Shown: positions 10,401-22,274 of the stretch, in pieces | How positions within the stretch are numbered: position 1 is the stretch's first letter | How the letters are laid out: the number at the start of each line of letters is the position of its first letter | DNA from: Plakobranchus ocellatus | Lineage: Eukaryota; Mollusca; Gastropoda; Plakobranchidae | Direction of reading: 5' to 3' | Length of the DNA: 23,920 nucleotides | NCBI GenBank assembly: GCA_019648995.1 | Contig: BLXT01000588.1 | Coordinates: forward strand, 3,822,024 to 3,845,943 | Notes under the pieces: model-generated | The model's input: only the letters and a program-made list of their open reading frames with translations | Told to the model about the DNA's origin: nothing | Database searches by the model: none | Made by a program: the position numbers and the translations under genes

Positions 10401-13400
10401 TATTCAGAACCAATTTAAGAAATTGGATAGGAATGGACATCATGTAGTCAGTTCTTTTTCTTTCTTTTTTTTTTTTGTTGTATTTTTTAAACATCTGACT
10501 TCATGTACTAACATATTTTTAACCAGAAAATTCAACAGCTGTTAACCCTACAATAGTAAAAGTTATATGCCTGAAATCAAAACATATTATCAAAAGTCAA
10601 GGTTTCTTCATTACAATTTTGTGATAAAATTGGATTACAAATTTTTTTGCATTTTTTGTTCAGGTGGCGCTATTTCTCTGAGAGTGAATTGGGTGGATCC
10701 TCACACTGGGGCCAGTTAAATACTTACAGTGGTGCTGGAAACTTCAAAGACCTAAATGTTACCAAAGCTGCATCACTTGAAGTGATAGACAATCTGTTTG
10801 ATAACTTGTGGATTCAAAGGGGCACCAGGGCAGTGTTCATAGATTTCTCTGTGTACAATGCTAACATCAACCTCTTCTGTGTCATCAGGTAATCACTAAT
10901 GTTTGCCAGTTGTCTCCATGAGAATAATTTATTATGTTATTTCTTATTGTAGAGATGTTAAGAAAACATCTGCAACCAGGTCAATGTATATGTTTTTTTG
11001 GTGTTTTTAAACATATCCTGCAGGGCAAATAAAGAAAGGTGTATGGTAAGTATTGAAGCATTAAATATGCGGTTACGTTTAGCAAATAAAATAATTTTAG
11101 CTTATATGAGTACCAAAGTGAAAGATCAAAGAGAATAAAAATGGCATTATGTCTTAAGAGCATTTGTAATGAATCAGATGTTCCATGTACAACTTTGGAG
11201 CAAAAACAGACATACTTTTAATCAAACACCTTGCACAAAATACATTATTTGCCATTGACTATGAATGAACTTTTTTTTTTTCATCATTAATAAAAAACAT
11301 GTACAAGGAAAAAAAGATATTAAAAAACCAGCAAATAAATCCTTAAACTGGAATGTTACTTGTAAGTACATTTAAAAAGATATTAATAGTGTATTCATTG
11401 TTATTTACGGTTGCTTCTTTTAAAATTTCTTTTAACATCTCCAGGTGCTTTTTGGCATATGATTAGTCCGTTAAAACATCCAATACTGTTTGGCCTGATG
11501 AGGGCCAAAAAGTTGGATATCACTAAACGAAGACATTATATATTTATGTATATATGTTGAGACTAGTTGAAATGAGTCACAACAAGATGCCTTTTTTACA
11601 TTTCAGTCCATTGATTAAGCAATCTTAAACAAATATAATATTATTCTTAAACAGTTTTAGACAGTTTAAACTTGTTTTTTGTTTTATGCAATTGCCATTG
11701 TTTTTATTTTATAAAATACCTTATTTTAAAGAATACAATCCAATTTAAAAAACTTATTGAAACAAAAAGGTTTATGAAAATCAGATGTCTTTAAACAAGT
11801 CCTAGTGATTTTGATGTCTCATAGTTTAAAGTTGTTTTTTTCCCCCCTTTAAAAGATTATTTTAATAACCTCAGATGCTTATGACTTGATTCAGGATTAA
11901 ACAAACAAAAAAAAAAAAACAATTGTATTTACTTTCACCTTTGCAAAGCTTACAGAATGCAGTCTCAAGATAAATTAATCTTTTGAAAATGTTCAAAATG
12001 CTACTTGCAACTAGTTTGGGCTGGTTTCAACTTTAACATGGTTATATATTTTTTATAAGTTTTTTATATGAATATGTCAATGTTAAACGTTCATATTTTC
12101 TTTATAAAGGTTGCTCGTTGAGTTCCCAGCCACTGGTGGCGCCATCCCATCCTGGACGTTTCGCACTGTGAAGCTAATCCGCTATGTTACTGTGATGGAC
12201 TATTTTGTCATGGCTTGTGAGATCATCTTCTGTATCTTCCTTCTGTATTACACTGTGGAAGAAGTCCTGGAGGTAATATATCTTTAAAATTTTTGCAGAA
12301 AATTCATTGTTTTTTTCTGAAGTAATTGCTTTGAATTCAAACTCAGGGTAAAAAGTATATTTACATAAAGTTTTTGATATATTCTGTTTTGAGATCTGTG
12401 CTCCTGCTCATCATGATTTATATTTGGAAAAAAAATGTTCCTTTAAATTTTGATTTGTCTTTGATCATTATTTTAACTTTTGATTTCTATTCAAATGCAA
12501 TTTTTAGGATTTGAAAAATTAGAAAAATAAAATGCACAAATTGGCTTTTTGAAGTGGTTTCTTTTTAAAGAGTAGAATATGTGGCATGGCTTTTTCAAGC
12601 CCTGATTTTCTTGAAGAAAGGTCTGTATTTAATCTTTTGTCATTAAAACTTGAAATAAAGAAAAAAATGTAACCAAGCATAACAAATTACCATTTTTGAT
12701 TCCTTTATATCCTAATGCTTTCAGTCATAACAAAAGTCAATCAAGCTGACTGGCAAATTAATATAAAAATGTGTCAATTAAAAATAAATATACATGCTTA
12801 TTTGCAGATAAAAAAGCTGAAATTGTCGTACTTCAAAGGTTTTTGGAATATCCTGGATATATTGGTCATCATTATATCCTTCGTTTGTGTCGGATTCAAT
12901 ATTTACAGGACAATTGAGGTGAGCATCATGGCACCTGATTTGATATATTCTATACTATAATATTGACATAACTGGATGAACATAAAATTTATATTTTTTG
13001 GTATGTTTTTTATAAATAAATGGAGAAATAATAGAAAAATTGCATACTGAAATTTGAGTGGAGTAACTAGCTGCAGCAGTGGTTCAAATAAGTATCATGA
13101 GAAACTTAGTAGACATAAAACAAATTATCAATAACACATTTTTGGAGCAATCTACTCTTGACAAATGCTTACAAAAAATGTAATTTTATCTTCTATCTAG
13201 GTTGACAACAAGCTGACAAAACTTCTGAAAGACCCAACTGTTTATGCCGACTTTGAAAGGTTAAGCTACTGGGAGACAAGGTTCAGCAATGCTATTGCTA
13301 TTGCTGTCTTCATGGCCTGGATTAAAGTAAGCATTTAATTTAAGTTGAATTCATGATGTTTCATATACATATAGTCAGAGAAATGACATAGATTGAAATT

Positions 13401-16400
13401 ACTTGTCCGTTCTAAAATCTTCCCCCCTTTTAAAGCAAATTAGACTTTCCTGTGCAGCCTTAAAAAGTAAACTGTGTTTACCCACTCCTTTGATCAGTAT
13501 TTTTCAGAAACAAAGGAGATTTTTCAAAATGTACTTGCTTGTAACACATTTTGTAATAAAATGTGAATATTGCAGATCTTCAAATACATCAGTTTCAACA
13601 AGACCATGACCCAGCTGTCATCAACCCTTGGACGTTGTGCAAAGGATCTAGCTGGCTTCTTTGTCATGTTCATCATAATCTTCTTGGCCTTCACACAACT
13701 TGGGTATCTTCTCTTCGGAACTCAGGTCAAGGACTTCAGCAGCTTTGAGAATGCATTGTATGTTTTATTACATCTTGCTTTATATATATATTCATGTTAT
13801 TTAATTTTATTTCTTATGTAGTAGATAGTTTTTTTTTCTTTACAATAAAGTTATGATCCACCATTATAACTCTTATACTTAGAGCAGATGAATTCGAATT
13901 CGGAAATCATTTTTGAGAAATGGATATATAATTTATTCTTTAAAGGTTGTCTTTTAAAATTTTTTTGCATAAGTAATAAATCGCCTATTTATTTTTCTTA
14001 ATTTCTAAGAAGTATTTGGAAGAGGATTAAATCAATCTTAAACGTTTCTGAATTGTATGATATGCAATGCCTTAAGACATTAGGGTAAATATGTTTTGTT
14101 TTATCTACAAAAAGTTTGCTTAAAAACATTGAGTAGAGTAAAAGCGTAGAGTAGAGATTCCTGAGAAATAATGTTGCCCTTTGATACTCTTTATGTCCTC
14201 ATTGAATAAAAGGAAGACCATAAATGAAAGTATTAATGAAATACTTCCTTTACAATTTTAAGGTTAGGTGTAAGATATTTTCTATTCAATGGTTTTATTT
14301 ACTTTTTAAATTTTTTGTTGAACATGTCTTTTACATTTAATGAAAAACTCAACACTAGGGGATGAAGAACTAGACTATCTAGTTAGAAGATTGAAGGTCT
14401 CTTAAAAACCCAAAAGTTTTCTCTGGCTAGGAAAAGTAAAATTTGTGACTTGAACCCCATCCTTCATGTTGCAAGATTGGCCCTGATAAGTTGAAAATTA
14501 TAAATATTAAGTTTGAGAAACAAGGAATAAAAAAGTAGTACTTTTACTTTCATCACTTATTATTACACAGAGAAATAAGTATCTTTTAGAAGTTGATTTT
14601 TGTCTCTCTTTGAAATGATCATAAACAAAATGAAAAACATATTTCAGTTTCACCCTGTTTCGGATCATTTTGGGAGATTTTGACTTCCATCAACTGGAGC
14701 AAGCCAACCGTATCTTGGGTCCCATCTTCTTCATGCTGTTTGTCTTCTTTGTCTTCTTTGTCCTGATCAACATGTTCTTGGCGATCATCAACGATACCTA
14801 CTCTGAGGTCAAGTCAGACATGGCCAATTCTAAGAATGAGTTTGAGATTGCAGATTATTTCAAGAAGGTAATATTGTAAAGGAACAACATAAAAACTTTT
14901 ATGGTCTTAAAATTTGTCATTTTTGTGAATAATTTTGCTCAGTCTATTGCCCAGTCAAAAACATTCAAGTTGCATACACACATACTAAAGCATGCATATT
15001 CTTATCACTGCTATGAGTAATTTTAAAAAATTGTAAATTTTGTTATAAATCATGTAATTTAGCATAACTGTTTTTGTTATCTTTTGATCTAGATATTGTA
15101 AATATATTAATTTGGCAACTACTAATTTTTAAAAATTTTCATAATTTTTTTTAAATGCATTTTAGGGCTACTCCAAGATGCTCGACAAGCTGAACTTCAA
15201 ACGTGACAAGATTGTGGACATACAGTCAGCCTTGCAGAGTGCTGATATCAACCAAGATCAGCGAGTTGATTTTGATGAGTGGCGCCAGGACCTGAAATCG
15301 TACTTACAATTGGTTTTCTTCTTTTCATAAAAATTTGACATTAATAATCAGTAAAATGCTATTTTTATAGAATATTTTTCTTCAGGAAAAATGGAAAATC
15401 ATAAAACTATTTTTTTGTTCCAGTTGATCAGCCTGAAATCTGCAGGAACTTACTATTATGTCCATGGGCGATTATGCATTATAGCTCTGTGTTAGAACTT
15501 TTATTCTGAGATATTCTTATTCTTATTCTCTTTATTCAGTCAACATACATAAAAAGTACATTGAAAATATTCCGTATTGTGTCTCTCGTATTGTAAAAAT
15601 ACAACAAACATAATTTTTACGATACATACAAACAACGGAGTGAAAAAAGTGCCTAACATAAAATATGACGAGATACGAACATAATATGCTAGAAGCCATC
15701 TTTTACAATCTTTAATCGCTGGTTATTGAATTGTTTCACAGCTTGAGGAAAAAAACTATTCAATAAACGCTTACTGCCTTTAAAGGCTCTTAGGCGCCGA
15801 CCGTGTGGCAAAAACACAAAATATTTGGCAGCAGGATGAGTTAAATCTTTCATGATCTTTTTAGTTTTCCCCGTCAATCTCTTAATATAAATCTCCTCAA
15901 GAGATGGAAATATATGCAGGGACTTTTTTGCATTATCAACCCAGTGTCCATCCTTATAAAGTCACAAAAGTCTGAAATCATTGAAACAATGGATAGGCTA
16001 TATGGCTTGCACATCAATACTCTCTTTATTGGCCTGGCTTCAGCAGAAAAGCAGGCAATTACCAGAATAATGATGAAGCTCAGTTTCTTAGACCCGCCAA
16101 CAGATATTCAATTTCACATTTTATAATAAAGAGGTTTCCAGCAAAAGACATAATCTCCATGCCATACCAATTTTCAGTATTATGGTAGATCAATACTTTT
16201 TGTCAAGATATGCATAAGTATACTAATCACATTCAATGTAGCAAAGCATCTATAAAAGAGCTTTCTAGTGACTGAAAATGTGATGCTGGTCTGTTACAGT
16301 TTTCATTCAAAAGTGTTTTTTTTAAGGTGGAAACAAGTTGAAACCTTATTCTGAATTTTGAACTTTAGTTTGTATCTATTAGGTCCAGCAAATTATTTTA

Positions 16401-19400
16401 ATATTTCAAAAGCCAAGAGAGCAACAGTGCTCTTTAAAACATGAGATTCAGCACAGCAGAGAGAGATCTAGTAACAATGATGCCCTTGCTCAAGACTAGT
16501 TGTGTTCAGTGACAATATATTCTAGTGCAGTGAATTGATGTCTTTTGTTATTGCAATATGGCAAGAATAGACTGGCATGTAGTTGAGTAAAAATCCCTTT
16601 TATAATATATTGAGAGGTGAAGTGTTGTCTAAAATACCAGATGCAGTCTTGCATTTGAATGGACAAAAAAATCTTGCTTTGATCCCATTGAGTAACTTTC
16701 AAAGACTTCAAAATTTGCCTTCCTCCATTTTTAAACTTCATTTAAATTTATTTCTAATGTCCTGCAATTCCTGATCTGCATGTCTCAAAAATCCCTAGAA
16801 GACTTTTAGTTGTTACAAAATTCTAGATTGACATTTGAAACAAACATTTATTAAATTATCCTGGACTGACTTTTCAAAATATTTTTTATGGTGCAATTGT
16901 GTTTATTGTGAAGTTGGCAAAACTAGATAGATATTCAAAGCCAAAGTTTTTCTTTTGATCTTAATTACATTTTTGATACCACAAATCTTAATGAAATATA
17001 TTTATTAAAACCCAAACAGTTATGGATTTTTTTAATGTCATCTATTGCAGTCGTGGTTATGCTGACTGTGAGATTGAGGCTGTTTTTGCTAGATATGATG
17101 TTGATGGTGACCGCGTTCTAGATGCGTCAGAACAAAAGAAAATGTTTGCAGACCTGCAGGAGCAGAAGGTGATAGTTTAAATGCTAATATAAGGTTCAAC
17201 TATAAAGATATCTTTCTGTCGGATTGAGAGATTTTTAAAAAATAAAAGTTTCTTTGTATTTTTCTTGAATGTAATCAACATGTGGTATAATTTATGATAT
17301 GGGTTCAATATGAATAAAAAGGCATTTATTTTTAGCACATAGTTACAAAATTTAGATATTTAAACAAAAAGTGTCAAAATTGTCAATTTAAACAAAAGCG
17401 TCTTTTCCCCCTTTTTGCAGCTGGCTCTAAACAAAGAATATGATGATATAGGTGGCAAGGGACGTCATTCCAGCAGCCGCCTCAGTTCAAATGAAGGAGA
17501 TAGTGGAGACGATAGTGATGATGAAGATAGTGGTACAAAATCTTCTCGCACAGGGCGCACAGCAAATGGCGTTTCCTATGAAGAGTTTACAGTCCTTTCC
17601 AGAAGAGTGGATAGGATGGAGCACTCCATTGGAAGCATAGTGTCTAAAATCGATGCAGTTTTAGTCAAATTGGAAGCAATGGAGAAAGCAAAATTAAAGA
17701 GGAGAGAGACAATGGGGAAAATTTTAGACAGCATCACAGAGGTAATTTTTATTACTTAGTCACTACCACTTTTTATTTACCTTATAAGTCGGCATATCAA
17801 GCTTTCAAAGTAAAGAGGCATTAATTTAAAATGTAACTCAAAAAAAAAAAAAGGCTCATAATATGCTATTACATTGTTTCATCTAGTTAAGACTGATCTC
17901 AATGATTGCCTTTTAGGGCTATAAAAACGTGTTGCACAAAAGAGTGATATAAAACTTTCTTTTACATTTTTAGCGTACGAAAACTTGGAGGATCTTACGC
18001 AAATCTATATTCATTAAAAACCCTAGCCTTTTGCAGCCCCGGTCCCTTATGGAAATATAACTCTAGACCAGGCCTAATGGTTTGTATGGTGCACCTTTAA
18101 GGAAAGAATAAATTTTTCATATTTCTTTTTAAACATTCTGAATCTTGGCTCAGAATCAACATAACTCCATTTAATTTTTACCATTGCAGGCCTAACAAAA
18201 AAAAAAGGTTCAAGCTGTTTAATTGATTTAAAATGTTCAAAATGTAAATTTTGCAAACTATCTGAACTGATCTGATTTAGTAAACTCTATGAATGTTTAT
18301 ATATATTTAGTACATTGCAACACATATTTGGGTCTGTGAGAGTGTTGGTTTGCGGAATGGCTAGCATATTTACCCTGAATCTGCAGGGCCCTTTCTGTGG
18401 TAGATTCAAGCTAGTCATAGACATCTTGGCTGATAAAAGGCCAAAGAGCCTGAGATCACCTAATATTGGGCAGTTTGGCTCAAATCCAATCACAAATATT
18501 TGGGTCTGTTGCAAGACACTCAAACCCAACTCTTTTTAATTTCATTCTTATTTCTTTTGTTTTGCATCCAATAATAACATTTTTTTTTTTCAATAAAAGA
18601 AGTCATATCCAGTGGAATCCTTTTAAACTTGAATTTATAGGTCCATAACTTTTACTAGGTATTAGCAGATATTTTACTTAAAAGGACATGTAAAGACTTA
18701 ATAGCTCTTTTGGCACTCACAACCTTTTTGATTTAATTAAACATTTTGGTTTTATAAGGAAGCAATCACATTTTTGGCAGATGTATTCATGATAGCCTTT
18801 TTAAAATCTGTAATATTTAAATTACTTACAGAAATGATCTGAGTGATGAATGTCGTTTGACCTTTATTTCTACGATCATGGAAAAATAGAAATAGCTCAG
18901 TTTCCATCTATGCCTTGTCTAAATTCCTCTTGTCATCTTCAATCTAAATATTTGCATTTTCGCAACCTTCTTTTGTACTTTTTGGGTCATGTTAGTGGAG
19001 TTTTCAATTTTCGTATACGATTATGTTTTAATGTATTGCATACATTCTGAACCTTGATCTCTTTCCTCCTGTAATCTTTATAATAAAAAAAATTCAATGT
19101 TTATGTGTTTTTTGCCCAGTAAAAATATTTTTGTAGATGCTTGCAATTATAAAATTCATATTCTTCAAAAAAGCATTTAATAGAAGTTTTTTTATGAGCA
19201 GGAAAAAAAAAGCAAAAGTGCAAAAATGAAAGTTACATTTAATCATTAAAAAAAAAAAAAAAAAAAAAAAATTAAAACATGAGTTGTTGGAACTATCAAA
19301 ATGGTTTTCAAACAATGGTCTTTTTTTTTTCAAATCAATAGTCTGATGGTACCAGTGATGAAATGAAGCGAGAGCAGATGGAAAAATTGGTCAGAGAGGA

Positions 19401-22212
19401 ATTAGAAAGGTGGGATTCAGAGACATCTGTTGGAGCCAATAGTGCCCGGGGTGCATCACCAGGAGGTGGTAGTGGTCAGAGTGGGCTTCGGTCTCGATCC
19501 AGGGCAGAGTCTGCTCAGAATGGGGTAAGCTAAAGAAAAAAGGAAACACTTCTGTAACATTAATCATAGGAAAGATTTTCTCTTTTCTTTGGTCTCTCAT
19601 TTTGTCTAAAAGTATCCTCATGGGAATAAATATCATTTCTTGTTTTATACATCCTCTGCTTTTGTCTTGAGTTCTTACTGTCAAATATGGTTTATGCCTG
19701 TTGGTACCTTTTCTCAAGTGACCCACTATTGATTATACAAAAATGTACATCTATATGTTCAATGAAACAACAGTTCCTTTTGATTTTGACACATGAAAGC
19801 TACCTTTCATATGAAGGCAATTGCAATATGCCATAATGCCGCTGTGGTGATTTGTAATGAGTTACAGAAAAAAAAAATTTTTTGTCATTAGTTTAATTTG
19901 ATTGTAACGGTCAAAATAAATAAAAACAAAAGCTCTCGTATACATGTTTTTTGACCTGATAAGACTTATTATAGTGTCATTCACCAGTTGTTTTAACTTC
20001 ATCCATGGTATTTGTAATTTTATGAAGTTCATGAACATTTTTGGAATCATTGCCTCTGGTGAATGTTTATTAAATGATGTGCACCCTCAAAAATACTTTT
20101 TGTCTTGTGCTAAAAAAACTTTCTCTTCTTTTTTAACAAACATATATAAAAATTTCTAGCAAGTATAGTGATAAATCCTTCAAGTATTTTTCTGCATTTT
20201 CACTATAATGTTCTTTTTGTAAATGGCATTCTTTCAAAACTTTTTTTTTTTTTCCAGTCGTCAGATGTTTAAAAGGTAAACACATTTTCTTATGCATTGG
20301 CTTAATGGATTTGTATGTGGTAAAAAAAAAAATCCGTGCTAATATGTGATTTTATGTTGTGCATATCAGTAGGCATTCCAAACCAAAAAATAATTTTATA
20401 TTCATACAACTGTAACTCTCCAATTTTCATTCAGAGCCTGTTTTTCTGATTGATTGGATATAGGAACAGCGCTGTAGCTCTTTTAGTTTTCAATTTATAG
20501 CATTTCAAAGATCACAAAATGAAGCTCGGAAATTGTTTTTTTTCCAAAAAGTGATATGAATCCACTGTTGAGGAAACATTACTCAACTAATGCTTTTCTT
20601 GTGAGGCAAGTTGGTAAATTATGGTTAAATTCAACCTATTTAAAAACAGCCTTTTTGAAATATTATGACATAATATATTATTGATTTTAGAACAGTGAAA
20701 CTTGCTCTTTTGATTTGTGTGTAGTATGCCAATCTGTGAATTCAAGAAGTTAGTTAAAATAGTTGATTTCTGCATTGAATTTTCATAGAGGACAGTTTGG
20801 AGTGCCTAATATCAGTGTCATTATTTCCTTTCTATTAAAATATATATATATATATAAAGAACCTTTTTTCTTCAACAAATCTCAGAATGGTAACTGGGTG
20901 TGATGAAAAAAAAATTACTAGAAAACTTCTTTCTGAAAAACAAACTTGCATCAAATGTTTTCACATACCTTTTTTTTTTTTTTGATGTATGCATTCCTTT
21001 TTTGTGTTCTATTGATCATTCAAATATAATATTGAAGAAATATTGATCATCAAATATTATCAGCCAAAGGTTTTGAATACATCACTATTAAAATAAGAGG
21101 AGATAGTGTCTATTCCATCAACTATTATAAAAGAATATATTAAAGAAAATTGGTAAACTTGACAGGGACATTTTGTCTGTTGCTTGAAACTGACTTAAAA
21201 CCACTGAAATATGAATGAAATTAACCTTTTATCCTTAGTGTACTTTTTTGAAAAAAAATTTGCTATATTATTATCTTTATGAGAAAAAAAAAATCACAAT
21301 TTCGAGACATTTATTTATTGGGGAAAAGCCCCTCAAAAATAAAAGATTTGGATGTGAAAAAGTAATGACATATTTTTGACCCAACCCAAAATACAAGGAC
21401 TTAAAGCTAGAGATTCCCTAGTGATAGACAGGCCATATAACATGAAAACAAAGCAAGACATCTACTTCATACTCTTGTCCTTCTTTATTTTCTTCTTCTT
21501 GAGAATGTTGGTGTGAAAAGTACATTTAGATCAGCAGGGATGTTTCTGTCCTCGGTGTGAGCTGGCTACTAGAGACCCTTTTCCTCAGGGTTAAGAAGCC
21601 CTAGATCTCTTTTTCCTTTTCTCCCATCCTAGTCCTTCTCCTCCTCATCCTTTCATCCTTCTTGCTGCCTCCTCCTCTTTCTCCTCCTTGTGAGCTTTGT
21701 TTTAAATGTTACAAGATATTATTTTAATGTTACATTGTCCTATGTGTCTGCTTTTAGTACTCACATTTATGTAGTGTTTTTTTTTTTTTAAATATGTATG
21801 GAATTTTATTTCTGATTTTATGTTACCATTTCTAATATTAAAAAAAATATCAATGCTTTTTCTCTCTTATGATCGATGTGACAATCTCTTTTATCTGAAC
21901 TTTTGTTATTATTTTCGTGAAAGTTTTATTGCAATGTTATACATCCATTGAATGCTTTAGTATACTAATAATATATATCAAACAAACATAAATATCTTGA
22001 GATCATTCCAAATAATTTGGATATTACATTTTAAGCGCAACTTTTTCATAGCATAGAAAATGCAGTATCTCTTATGGTGTCTTTTTTTTCTTCTGAGAAT
22101 GATATATATTCAACATCCATTTAATTAGGACTGGTCTAAGGATCTATATACTCTTTTTCTCTATGACTTGTCTACCCATGTGTCAATCTTTCCACTTTCT
22201 GTCTCTGTCTTC

Positions 22213-22274
<62 letters not shown>

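Larger units (their letters stand above)
17742..19341 (+). other. PKD2 intron 15
   Basis: 1,600 bases. It holds a short direct repeat (18324-18337 and 18496-18509), a somewhat GC-richer patch near 18020-18080 and a 24-base A run (19248-19271). No gene was recognised. Confidence 0.85.

Noticed and set aside
11478..11540. A functional hammerhead ribozyme around CTGATGAG
   Set aside because: The GAAA strand is absent and no third stem closes the core. Only the hairpin is supported, and it is kept as a possible remnant.
20258..20266. Using the GT at 20267 to make a 9-base SSD microexon joined to the distal exon
   Set aside because: GTTTAA is a much poorer donor than GTAAAC nine bases later, though the result would stay in frame.
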